From NCBI GenBank assembly GCA_004352715.1, contig SCFE01000002.1, positions 4,515,701-4,579,700 on the forward strand: a DNA stretch of 64,000 bases, in the 5' to 3' direction. Source of the DNA: Hofstenia miamia. Its lineage: Eukaryota; Xenacoelomorpha; Acoela. The notes below the pieces were generated by a model that worked only from the letters and a program-made list of their open reading frames with translations, was not told the origin of the DNA and made no database searches. Of the stretch, positions 36,586 to 47,728 are shown one piece after another. Each line of letters starts with the position of its first letter. Position 1 is the first letter of the stretch. Made by a program: the position numbers and the translations under genes.

Positions 36586-36966
36586 CACGTTGGTGTGACT
36601 CTTAGTTCAGGAAGCTCACCAGTTTCCACGGAGTATGAGAGTTTTCCTAGGAACTTTAAAAGGTTTTTAGTAATTCTACCATCGTGTACTACCTTCCATT
36701 TTTGGTAAATTCCAATTCGTCTAAATGTGTCATGCTTGTTTCCTATTGCACCAAAGACTACCAGGATTACTCGAAATTTTTAAAGTTCTACAATCTCTCT
36801 ATGTCTTCTACTAACTCCCTGTATTTGTACTGTTATATTTTTCCTTGCTTTTCACATTTTTGTAATTTCTTACTGCTATGTCTATCCTTTATCTAATACT
36901 AGATTTCAGGTCTCATTGCATTATTAACTGTATGTTGAAGTCGCACAGCATCCGAACCTTCACATT
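36586..36966 (-). mobile_element. Second restriction-like-endonuclease LINE fragment
   Basis: The plus strand reads AGGAAGCTCACCAG, CACGGAGTATGAGAG and TTTTCCTAGG, collinear with GGGGAACTCACCAG, CAGGGAGTCTGAGAG and CTTTCCTCTAG in the copy at 9.36 kb. Similarity runs on through the TGCTATGTCTATC region and GTTGAAGTCGCACAGCATC (copy 1: GTCGAAGTCCCACAGTATC). It is therefore another 3' fragment of the same type in the same orientation, much more decayed and with no usable frame. Its 3' side at about 36540-36590 also carries an ATT-type tail. Confidence 0.75.
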
Positions 36967-37300
36967 CCCTATGAAAATACTACTCAAATCTAGGTGTTCC
37001 CCAAGGAATTATGTTAGGACCCTTTCTATTTACAATATGAGTCAAGGATATTTGAAAATCTTTGAGCAACAGAACTATTTACCAATACCCATAGGAAACT
37101 TACCTACTACAAAGAGCAAAAAAAATCCGTCTGAGGCAATCAGATATTAACAAAATATATTAAAAATCTCGTTATATATTTCAATGAAAATAAACTACAA
37201 ACCAATACTGACAAAACTCATCTAAAGAACAAAGAATGCTTACTGAAAATATTAAAATTAATGTTTGTGATAACGAAATTATGCAACTCATATGTACTAA
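36967..37300 (+). pseudogene. jockey/CR1-like LINE reverse transcriptase fragment
   Basis: From 36993 the frame reads GVPQGIMLGPFLFTI, then a stop, then VKDI. This is the conserved RT block GVPQGSxLGPxLFxIYxNDL with a TAT-to-TGA change. About 160 bases later, in another frame, comes YFNENKLQTNTDKTH, the block WxxxNxLxLNxxKT. The FADD box between them is lost or unrecognisable. The fragment directly abuts the minus-strand LINE fragment at 36966, so two unrelated retroelement pieces lie back to back. Confidence 0.75.
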
Positions 37301-38661
37301 TAGAGAATGGTTTAAAATTTGATAATTTTTTCCTAAAAATTTAAAAAGATGGCCTCTGGAGGAAAATATTTGGACCATTTACGCCATGCACGAAAAACCT
37401 TACATGTAGAACTAACTTAATCAACTTAATTACTGTGAACTTCATTTTTGAAAATCGCATCCCAAAAATGCTTAGAACACTTAATTATATTGTTCATCAA
37501 ATGATAGATTCGCGCCTAATGACATTATTCAGTAGCAATCTTTATTCATGAATTAATTCATTAAGTTTTCATAATAATAACATCAACAAAGAAATAAAAT
37601 ACTATTTGGTATACATATTTTCCAAGATCCATTTCCTTTTAGATGTTCAATCTTATTGAATAAATTAAGTATTGATATCAAATGCGAGAAAAACTATACC
37701 ACTAAGAGCAAAAATAAAACATCTTTTTATTAGTATAATATACATTTTTCAGGGATTTTACTTTTACTTGCCGATTCCGGGTATGCACTTCATTTTTCGG
37801 CAAAAAACCACTATTTGGGGAAATTTATAATTAATTGTTATATAATATAATATATCAAATACACTGACAACTACAAATTGAGTGAATGCCGAAATTATGG
37901 ACTCTTGCACAATAGTAGCTGTATTACATTACATACTTGTAGCTGTGTAAATGAAAACAAATACGGTTGATGCCTGATAGATCGGTCAAACAGTCCCAGA
38001 AGAATTGCGTAAAATTTATAGGCATTGTGATTTAAATTCCAACTAAAAATAATGAAATCCTTTAACAATTTCCATGGATTTTTCTTGTGTTTGATCATAT
38101 TTGGCAAAGATAATTCGTTGTCAGGGCACTGACACTTTGTTTCAAGGAAATGCTTAGTTTTTCATTGGACAGAGTATTAAGCAACAGCGGGCAACAATGC
38201 GCGATCCACATATATGTGTAAACTGAATTTTGGAAATTTTATGTATAAATTTTTATTTTCGGGAATTTCGGACGAAGTCACAAATCTCTATCCACCCCAG
38301 CATTGACTAGAATTGTTCAATTTCACCTAAAACGCATTTATATTATATTTCGGCAACCGCCGAAAATGCCGAAAAATATTTTATCATAGTTATTAGGCAA
38401 AAATAATAAACTCATGCGTGGTCGAATCATTTAATTACTACAGTAAATATAAATCGTTTCCAAAAAATTTATGGCATGTGTTAGCAGATTTCATATATAT
38501 TTTAGCAACAAATTAACTTTGACGCTTATTACTATTATTTATTAATTTATGCATTAATAAACAAGCAAATAACATACATTTATAAATGCTTAGCTTTGAA
38601 TTTAATGTAAAATTGGAAATACTTACGAAGCTTTTGCAACAGAGGTCGATCACTCATCATT

Positions 38662-38695
<34 letters not shown>

Positions 38696-39185
38696 CCAAT
38701 CTTAGACCAATTTTAAAGCCAATCTTAGACATAGTAAAAAAGCTAAGTTAACAACAACAATTAATGCATCACTAGTATGTTCTATAAGAAATCAATAGTA
38801 GTAGATAATTGGTGATTCTAACGCTGGTTAAACGTCATTATTCTGAAAAAAACATTTTTCACCCTTTATGAAAATCATATTATATTAGATTAATTTAAAT
38901 TGAATTTATCATTAAGAATTATTAAAAATGTGAAGAGAATAACTAATTTTTTTAAGTTAGTGGAGTGGGATTCATTCAATATTTGTAAAACTAAAGTTAT
39001 GGGCTCAAAATTTCTCTAATTCTGTAGCTGAGTAGGATAAAAATTCAAATTTTTGGATAAGAAAAGTTTTTTTTTCAAAAGTTTTCTTTAATTGAATTGG
39101 TGTAAGTTTAAAAATGAATTTGCAGAAATAAGTTTGGTGAAACTCTAGCTTACCTTGAATAATATCAAGATTTTAGAGTACTTAC
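37301..39185. other. Anonymous AT-rich sequence (probable intron)
   Basis: No further exon of the Ig gene could be recognised. The stretch contains a TA array at 38664-38692 and, directly after it, an imperfect tandem copy of AAGCCAATCTTAGAC. Confidence 0.4.
38664..38692. repeat. (TA)n microsatellite
   Basis: Alternating TA, about 29 bp, followed by a short tandem duplication of a 15-base word. Confidence 0.95.
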
Positions 39186-39422
39186 ATTGATATGCTGTTC
39201 GAATAGGATCACTGTAATTGGGGGTTTTCTTCTTCGATGTAGCTGAGCATGTCCATGTCATGTCATTTGCTTTGTCCTCATACTCGTAGAACAAAGAGCG
39301 TTTGATGGAGAGTTCAGAGAATACCGTAAACTTTCCTTGTGGCTTGACCTTTTGAATGTAGCGCGTACGGGCCATGTTTTGATACACACGGTGTGCGTTG
39401 AGACGAAACTCAATGACAGGTT
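39186..39422 (-). CDS. Immunoglobulin-domain protein, 3' half-domain exon
   Basis: This internal exon of 237 bp encodes 79 residues. On the minus strand it begins after a good acceptor (pyrimidine-rich tract, then TATTTAG at the boundary) and ends at a strong donor (AAT followed by GTAAGT). Both flanking introns are phase 1, typical of extracellular-domain exons. The product starts EPVIEFRLN, continues to a FSELSIKR strand, and reaches NDMTWTCSATS, the Ig strand-F motif (D-x-x-W/Y-x-C). Joined to the exon at 57278, the two Ig cysteines are 65 residues apart, within the usual range. The normally invariant core Trp is Phe here (EF in PVIEF). There is a sequon N-Y-S near the end. The exon ends at TAYQ, just before a further exon that I did not find. 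Receptor type is unknown. Confidence 0.75.
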
Positions 39423-40072
39423 CTAAATAGGAACAGAATAAATTAAAGTCTAATAAGCTAAAAACGCTATTTTTCAAGAATTAAGTAGATTATAACTTAA
39501 TGAAACAATAAACATTAAAAGATCACAACTAATTAATATTCTCTGAAAGAAGTCTCAACTTTGTACTTTGCAAAATATAATATATGTTTAGGGGTTTCAG
39601 AATCAGGTCTAGTTTTTGATAGGCTAATGCTAGAATAAACAAAGCGAAATTAGGGTGTTTTATAATATTTATAAAATTCCTATTAACTCTTATATTAATT
39701 TGACAACTAAGTGCAAAAATGGATTGAATTAACAGCCTATTGTTTTGATTCATATTTTAAAATGTGTCTCTTTCATTCTAGCATTCTATCTGTAAGAACA
39801 TGTTGCGGCTTTTACAGATGTACTTCAAATAATCCCATCAGTTTTGTCGCTCAATTTAACGTATCTGTTATTTTGAAAGTGAATTGAAGTGTTAAAATAT
39901 TATGAAAGCAGAACCTTCAATGCTATCTATTTCACAGTAAAAACTTGCAAACGCCATTTTCTGCAGAAATTGGAAAATAGATTACAATTTTATTTGTTAC
40001 ATTTTCTGAAGAAATATAACTTTAAAAAATGCCGAAAAGTAGGAACTTCTTACATGAGTCGCTTTAAAACAT

Positions 40073-40100
<28 letters not shown>
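40073..40100. repeat. (TA)n microsatellite
   Basis: Alternating TA, about 28 bp. Confidence 0.95.
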
Positions 40101-40105
<5 letters not shown>

Positions 40106-41479
40106 TTATTTAAACGGGAATTTAAAAATTTAATAGAATCGAAAATAAATTACATTATCTGGAAAGCAATTGAGACAAAGAAAATAAATTCAACTATATC
40201 TATACAAATTTTTATTAGAGAAAAAAATGACGAGGCTCTCATTGATCCCTTTTGTATTTTTATACGAAAATTGCAGTTTAAAAATAAGAAAAAATTATTA
40301 AATTGAATTCAAATAAATGCCATCTCAAAACTCACTGGTTTACAAAATAGTTGCATAGTGATGCCATCTTTCGTTGAAATTCATAATTTTTAAATGTAAT
40401 TAATAAAATGCTATTTTTGATACAATAGTTCAGAGCACGTCAAATTATTTTGCTATCATAAATAAACACAACTTTCTTTGCTATCTAAATGAAATATGCC
40501 ATTTATAGAAGTATTCACCATTAGCTTTTAGCAGCAGTTGTAGACTTATATTTATAATGATATATAACCAGCGAAACTAAAATAATATTAATGAAAGCTT
40601 TAGAAATACATTCTACTAATTTTTTTATTGATATGATCAGAAATATTTCAAAAGTGAAAAATGGCATGCATTAAAAATAAAGTTTCATACAATATTTAAA
40701 AGAGCCCTTAAATAAAATTTTAAACTAAGAACTATTCTGTAATCTAGTTTGCAGAGTTATTTTGATTCTTTATAGCAATAAAATGAATTATGCTAGAAAA
40801 TAACAATTAACAGGCTTAACTCTTCTACATGCTTGCATTAAGCTTTGCTTAGAACAAAACACAAAAATTCTGCAGTGAAACATGCTTTTGCAAATCCAAT
40901 AATGTAACCTGAAATCACCTAGGAATTTTTGAAAATTCCAGACCAAGACGGGACAAAATAGTTTAGGTTAGTTTTTGCTCCCATGCGCATTAGAGCTCCT
41001 GATTACTTTATAAAAAATTGGAATTTTCAATGAATTTTATCAAGTATTTCAGCTACAGCAATATACTTTTGCCCAAATTTCCAACAGCATGCGAGCACGT
41101 TCACCAAAAGTTGTAGAAAAATTTCATAATAAGCTTTTGGAGAAAAATGCTTGAAAATTTGGAAAAACAGTTTTCTTATATAAAGGACATATGAAGTTTA
41201 TGGTGAATCTAGAATATGAAATACTAATAAAAACTTTAATTAAGTTGATACTGTTCGAAAAATGTCAAACCTAAACTACGTTTGGCACATTTGTTAAGAT
41301 CAATAGTTGCGAAAAGCATCTAGAGTTAAAAAGTGAAGGTACAGTGAATGCTAATATCAAAATTTCTGAGAAATACTGAATTAATAACTGCAATATTGAA
41401 ATACCACAGTATTTTGAGTGACCAGTCAAAATCGGTAATGCCGGTCATACATCGAATACAACCAGATGCCTTTGGTTTT

Positions 41480-41728
41480 GGACAAATGTAAAGAAAAAGT
41501 GGACAACATTGTAAGAGTTGTTCAAGACATAGTTCTGTAATTGATTTTCTACTGCTGTATTTGCAAGTAAACTCACTAGCTCCTGTTCTACATGCTAATT
41601 TTATATCGATAACCCAACGACCACGGAATTTCGAGGTCTCATGCTTTAAAGGTCTATGGAAGATAATCTAGAAACCTAAACCTCTCTAGTACAACGAAAA
41701 ATTTAAATTTTTTGTCTTTCTAGCTAAT
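41480..41728. repeat. Anonymous dispersed repeat, copy 1
   Basis: About 249 bp aligns collinearly with 42942-43187. Shared blocks include CTCACTAGCTCC/TTCACTAGCTCC, TTTTATATCGATAA, AATTTCGAGGTCTCATGC, ATAATCTAGAAA and TTTTTTGTCTTT. It has no open frame and no clear terminal repeats. Confidence 0.8.
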
Positions 41729-42941
41729 TATCTTTAACTTTATAGTATGTTTATTATTTTAAATCGAAAATTCCCTAGACTTATAATAATACCACGGTGA
41801 AATAATTACTGGCATGAATAGAAAAATATATAAAAATTATTCAAATTATGAACTCCGGAGTTATTTCTCTGTTCAAATATTTTCATACAAAAGAAAGCTG
41901 ACAAATGATAGACAAAATATCGTGGGAATTACACTTTTCAAAATTCAGATAAGAATTCGATCGCTTAGCGCTTTGAAAATTAATTGTGCAAAAGATGTGT
42001 TATCTTAAGTATTACCCATACCTGCTGAAAGGTAAGCAAATTAAAAAAACAGTTTATAGAACAGATTTTTTACTAGTCCACAGTTACAATTTAAATTTAA
42101 AATATATTTAACTATTTTGTAGAAAGAATTTCAATTGAATTCAGTGGATGTACATATAAACAAAATTGATCCTTTTTACCAAAAGTAGACAATTCATCTC
42201 TTACGAAGATCACAATTAAAATAAATTCATTTAGCAGCGTAATTGTATGAAGAATTTTAAAACAATAATTTGATGACTTCCTCCCATCGAAATTAAGAAT
42301 AATGACAAGTGGAGACAAACATCTTTGTCATCTTCGATATATAAGAAAATTATTTTTTAAACTTTTATTTAATAATTAGTGGCTTCTAATAACAAAATGG
42401 CAAATAACCATTAACCCTACGATACACAGATCCATTCTAAAAAGGTAAGACATTTGGTGTCCAGGCCCCTTCTATCTCCATGGAAGCTTTGTAGTAATTT
42501 TTTTTGAAAAATATATTATTCCGAGAAGTGACAAAGCATTTGTTAAAGGAATGATTCATTATTTTTGGATTTTATGACGACAATTTGTGCCTTTCTTTAT
42601 ATCCCAAAAACAAATACCAAATTTAGCATTAAAAGATAATTTATCCATCAATATTCTACTAAATTTTTTCAATTTTAAATTTATACGCAAAGTGACGTAA
42701 TATGCGTTAGAAAACACTTTGTAGTGTCTACCTTTAAACTTTTCTTTGCTTGTAGTTATATTTATCATAAAAAAGTCTACCAATGGTCTTAGCAGCTACT
42801 TGGCTTTCAGATTTAGATGAGTTTGTGCTGAAATTTTTATTTAGGAATTCAGGATTTTTTGTATAAGCCACTTTTTTAAAAAGGCGCTAATTTTTTAAGT
42901 AAAATAACTCAAGACTTTTTAATAACTCTCTAGATTTTATT

Positions 42942-43187
42942 GGACTAATGCAAGAAAAAGGTGGAACTCAGTGTAAGACTTGTTCTAGGCTTAATTCTGC
43001 AATTGTTTTCTATTGTTGTATTTTGAAGTAAATTCACTAGCTCCTTTTCTACGTGCTCCTTTTATATCGATAATGCAACGAGCACAGAATTTCGAGGTCT
43101 CATGCCGTACAGATATATGTAAAATAATCTAGAAAGCTAAACCTCTCGTATAACTAAAAATATTAATTTTTTGTCTTTTTAGCGAAT
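42942..43187. repeat. Anonymous dispersed repeat, copy 2
   Basis: It is the partner of 41480-41728, in the same orientation and 1.2 kb away. Divergence is roughly 20-25% by eye, so this is old and not an assembly artefact. Confidence 0.8.
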
Positions 43188-44819
43188 CAGATTTTCTTTT
43201 TCTGTAAATATACCACACAAGCCCTGTATAGATGCTCCGTTAGCAAAGTCAGAAGTCGTGGTTAACTTAGGCACTGGTCCAAAAAGCACTCTTCTAACTT
43301 GTGATATTTTCAGAATTTGATTATGCTTATAAAATTTTTGTGATATTAGGGTTTAAAATTTTTTGAAGAAATTATAAAAGATTTTTATAATTTTCTGGGA
43401 AGTTTGGCCTTAAGAAAGATGTATAACTATCATTTTGTATATGAACTAAGAATCCCCCACAATACCTTAGCTCAATAATTTGGCTCAATTAAAGTCGCTA
43501 TGAATATGTTAGGGGAAAGATTTCTCTATTTTTTTTAAGAAACTAGGACAATTAAGTGATAATAATAATTTTGTGAAATGAACGGAGTTTCGAATTGCAA
43601 AATCATCATAAAAAGAAACTCAGGAAGGGATTAACAATCTTATTAGGACATCTCAATCGTGATGAACTAGTGACCAAAAGCGGGGCGCAGTTGCCTGAAA
43701 AAATCAAAATATTTTAAAGACACAACCTAAAAATACATCTCATCACCTTAATTCTTAACATTTTTAATTTTTTTTGATGTAGCTGAAAATAATAATGAAG
43801 AAATTGTAAATGAACACCTGCATGTTAAACAGTTGTACAAAATTATATAGGCTTTTATAAAGATACAAAAGTAATTAAAACATGTGACCAAATTTATTTT
43901 TTCTAAACATTTCTACAACAAATACGAAAGGCCTTTTCTATTCATTTTTAAATTATGTTATAGTTGTATATACCAAACATACTGGTTCAATGTCTTTTAT
44001 TGGCATAAATAAAAGCACGAAAAATTGACGAAGTAAATTTTTAGCGAAAAAAAATAACACAAATTATTTTGGTTCACCGCTTTTTACCTTCAGTGTTTCC
44101 AATGAAGATGAATTGCGACATTTTATCTAAAAATACCCAAATCTCTGTAACAAATGAAGACAAAATAATTTACAATTTATGCTTTACAAGCCAATTCTCC
44201 TAAAAAGTAAAAAAAATCATCTTTGAAAGTGAAAGAATTAAAAACTTTAATACATATTTAAGGGTTCATAGCTATAGATAGTTTAAAGAGACAAATTCTA
44301 TTGCATTGTGTTGAATTTTCAACACTAAATGTTTAATGGTAATTCTTGAGGATCTTTGATGTATACCGAATGTTCTAATCAAAAAACATCCATGAATTAT
44401 AGATAATACTTAGCTGTGTCATTCTATCGAACGATATTGATTACTTCCGAGTATTATATCAAATGAAATGAAGACAGTTGTCAATCGATTCCACTCGAAT
44501 TAACTTTTGCCAAAACCCAATCTAATTTCGTGATAACAAATCTTCATTTGATGGAAATTTTCAATAAAATAAAGGAAAATTTTGACGTGTCATGAGAGAT
44601 GAGGTATGTACATTATATTGCATTCTGTCGATGACAAAAGACAAATGTCATTTCACTTCAGATTTTAAAGGCTTACCAAAAATTCTGACTCCATATGACA
44701 GTCACACAAAATTCATTCGTTTTCAGTTGCCTTATAAACCCATCTTCAAAAATCATCTTAGACATATTACAACAAAGCAATGGTGGTAGTTGTAATAAAC
44801 AGCACCTGGAAATTTAAAA

Positions 44820-45042
44820 GCAGGAAAATTCAAGGTGAAAAAATTCAAGGCGGAAAATCCAAGGTAGGAATATTCAAGGCGAGAAAATTTGAGGTGAAAA
44901 AATTCCTTTTAAAATGGCTAGGGTGAGAGTTGAGAATAGGATTAAGAGTCAGGCTTTTAGATTTTATTGAAAACTTTGAATCTTTTCGTCTTAAATTTTC
45001 GACCTTGAATTTTCCGTCCTGCATTTTCTCACCTAAATATTT
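44820..45042. repeat. Fold-back element built of 15-bp units
   Basis: The left arm (44820-44905) is about five tandem degenerate units of roughly GGAAAATTCAAGGCG. The right arm (about 44970-45042) contains the same units in reverse complement (for example CGACCTTGAATTTTCCGTCC). A spacer of about 65 bp separates the arms, so the region can fold back on itself. The architecture resembles foldback-type transposons, but termini and target duplication are not evident. Confidence 0.65.
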
Positions 45043-46564
45043 CACAGAATCAAGATCAAGGAGGCCAATATTGCAATGACGATATTTTTTATGAATGTTG
45101 AAAAATACAATGCAGTATTGCTTGGCATCTATTATTCCACTATTAATTGTTTAATACAATGTCTTGATTGAGTTAATCTTTAACTAAGGAACAACAGACT
45201 TTTGGGAAATCTTTATGAGTGACATAAACATACTTATAGAATATACTTTACCAAAAGGCTAGCTAATGTAATGTAGATTGGCAAGCTCAATCTAAAATAG
45301 CCCAAGTCGAGCCCAGCCTTTTTCATTTAAGCTAAGGACAACCACATTTCCCCAAGAGGTTCAACTAAACATAATGCGAACACAAACTAGTAATGTAGAT
45401 TTTAAGGTTGGAAGCGGGTCATTATTTTTATAAAGTATCCCAGCCAATCAGTTTCTCAAGATTCTGCCCGACTGAAATTTGGCATGATTATTTTTGCTGA
45501 TCACCATGCTTCCACTCTTGGAATATAACGCTCAACGCAAACTTTGAAAACAAGTAATGAAACACGTCAAAAAAGTCCGGGCCTAAGTTGAACTTTAGAT
45601 TGATTTTCTTGTAATATATTATGGCACTCGGATATATTATGGCACTTGAATCAAATTTGTATACGAAGTCAAAGCTGAAGTTCTATATATAGGTCTCTGT
45701 ATTATCCCGTCCTATGAAAAAAACAATTGAAATCCAAGAAAGGCACATATTTTTAATCAACATAATTACCATTTACATTAATGCACATTCGACACCGCTC
45801 AAACCAGTTATTGAAGGCTGAACGCCACGTATTTGCTGATATTTTTCCCAGCTCCTCCTCGTACGCAAGAACAGCGTCGTCTGGACAGCCAAACTCGCAG
45901 CCTCGCAATTTTTCTTTGACACACCCAAACAAAAAGAAGTCAGCCGGTGAAAGATCCGGAGAACAAGACGGATGTGACAACAGTCGAACACCATTGTCAA
46001 AGATGAAGTCTGTGGTGACGGCTGCGGAATGCGCTGGGGCATTGTCATGGTGAAGGCGGAGGTGTTGAAGCCCGTCCCTAGGACGACGAACTCTCCATGC
46101 GTCGAAGACAGCAGGTAGTCAAGTTTGAGAGTACCACTGTTAATTGACAGACTGCTGCCCAGGTAGTTGAACATTGGCAACAAGACCACCCTTGCAAAAG
46201 AAAGTGGCCACCATCTTCTTTCCAACCCAGGATGTTGCTGCAACCTGTGTTTCTGGAGACTCATCGTCGAAACACCAGACCGCGGATTGTCTTCGGGATT
46301 GTTTCGTTCCCAGTAACAATATCCCAGACCATTGGTGAATTGCCGTTTGCAAAGGTGCGAAGCATCATCTGGCAAAAATCGACCCTGGCCTCCCTTTGTC
46401 TCGCATTCAGTTGGTGAGACACAAATTTTGCTTGGATCTTTTTCATTTGCAGATGCTCATGAAGAATGGACTGGATAGCATTTCTGCCAATCCCAAGTTG
46501 CGTCTGTAGACGATTGTAGGAAATCCGCCCATCCTCCATTACCAGCTCTTGGACGGCCTCGATG

Positions 46565-46593
46565 TTGTCAGTTGTGCACGCAGTCGCTGGTCT
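46565..46593. repeat. 29-bp direct duplicate at gap, copy 1 (artefact)
   Basis: It is identical to 46681-46709 and ends at the N-gap. Both belong to the same point in the transposase, so one copy is surplus. Confidence 0.85.
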
Positions 46594-46676
46594 NNNNNNN
46601 NNNNNNNNNNNNNNNNNNNNNNNNNNNNNNNNNNNNNNNNNNNNNNNNNNNNNNNNNNNNNNNNNNNNNNNNNNNN
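46594..46676. other. Assembly gap (N)
   Basis: The 83 undetermined bases lie within the mariner transposase. Confidence 0.99.
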
Positions 46677-47707
46677 CAGGTTGTCAGTTGTGCACGCAGT
46701 CGCTGGTCTGCCTGAGCGATTTTGGTCTTGCAAAGATTCATTCCCACCTCGGAACCGCGCAAACCACGACCTGACTGTTTCATAAGAAATTGTGATGTCT
46801 GGATATGCAGCATGCAAACGGTCATGGCATTGCCTTGCCGACAACTTGCTGTGAAAGTCGTAGTTGATGAGAAGACGCAGTTATTGCTTTTCCATAAAAC
46901 CAGAAAGAACACGTAACTATGATTTTTGTTTGTTACGTCACCGCGCTTATATATGCCTGCAGCAAAAAAAAGATAGTCCGTCACACTCATCATTAACGCT
47001 ACAACTGTTGTCATGTTTTAAATGTTGTGTGTTGTGTTGCGTGTTAATGGTATGCAATAATACAGAGAACTTTCGGGACTACCTGTATAATAGAATATAT
47101 AATGTTGCTAATTAATGATGTATTAGATGCAATTTAAAAAACTTAAAAATGCACTAGATAATAATCAACCACTTGAGTGGTGCTAACCAATCAGTTATTC
47201 ATTAAATTTATTCATGCTTGTCATCAAAATTTGTTCTGGAGCTACAGACTTAACACTGGAAGTAATTGAATGATTGATCTGGGTTAAGTTAGGCATTAAT
47301 TAACAAATGTTGTGACATTTTTAATAAAGCTGCAATGTCGTAACTACAGGAATGCCTCAAAATGCTGGTTCAGCAGCAGTGAGGATCATAAAAATTAATA
47401 AATTTCAAATTGACATAAAAACTTAGTGTGATTCCAGGTTTTATTACGAATGTAACTCAATTCCGCAAACCAAAAAACTCGATCACTGAAAATTAAAATA
47501 GTACCTGAAGTTTTCCCTACGTAGAAACAGAAATGGTTTTACAATGAAATCATTTAGAACTTGTTTTTCTTATAAAATGATTTACGTAAAACCCTAGGCT
47601 GTTTAAGTTGGGAAAGGGTATATACTCATTTTATTCAACAACGCTGCCCGAAAAATTCAATTGAAAAAACGAATGATCTGATTTGCTTAGTCAAATTTAC
47701 AGGAAAG

Positions 47708-47728
47708 ATATATATATATATATATATA
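47708..47728. repeat. (TA)n microsatellite
   Basis: Alternating TA, about 21 bp. Confidence 0.95.

Larger units (their letters stand above)
45753..46895 (-). pseudogene. Mariner transposase, inactive
   Basis: The start is the ATG at 46893-46895 (MEKQ), which is followed at once by a stop codon (46881-46883). Then come LRLLINYDFH and KLSARQCHDRLHAAYP, a helix-turn-helix part (ISYETVRSWFARFRGG), the RSGRP linker, a gap, and a second helix-turn-helix part (RISYNRLQTQLGIG). The first catalytic motif is TGNE instead of TGDE (codon 46306-46308), an Asp-to-Asn change. The second, HHDNAPAHS, and the third, SPDLSPADFFLF, are intact, 34 residues apart. The C-terminus (VKEKLRG, W-x-x-R-C-x-x-CI, GNYVD) is normal. 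Several frameshifts split the middle. Net length without gap and duplicate is near the usual 340-350 residues. Confidence 0.93.
45684..47088 (-). mobile_element. Mariner-family DNA transposon, degenerate
   Basis: A Tc1/mariner superfamily element of about 1.4 kb, including 83 N and a 29-bp false duplication. Its transposase has the D34D spacing that defines mariner. Both ends begin at TA and share TCTCTGTATTAT in inverted orientation (45694-45705, and complement of 47057-47068). The right-hand end reads inward TACAGGTAGTCCCGAAAG, and the left terminal repeat has lost about ten of those bases. The element lies inside the Ig-gene intron on the same strand and is clearly richer in G+C than its surroundings. 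Confidence 0.93.

Noticed and set aside
45781-47115. Plus-strand frames across the mariner
   Set aside because: Antisense shadows of the transposase. The minus strand carries all mariner motifs.
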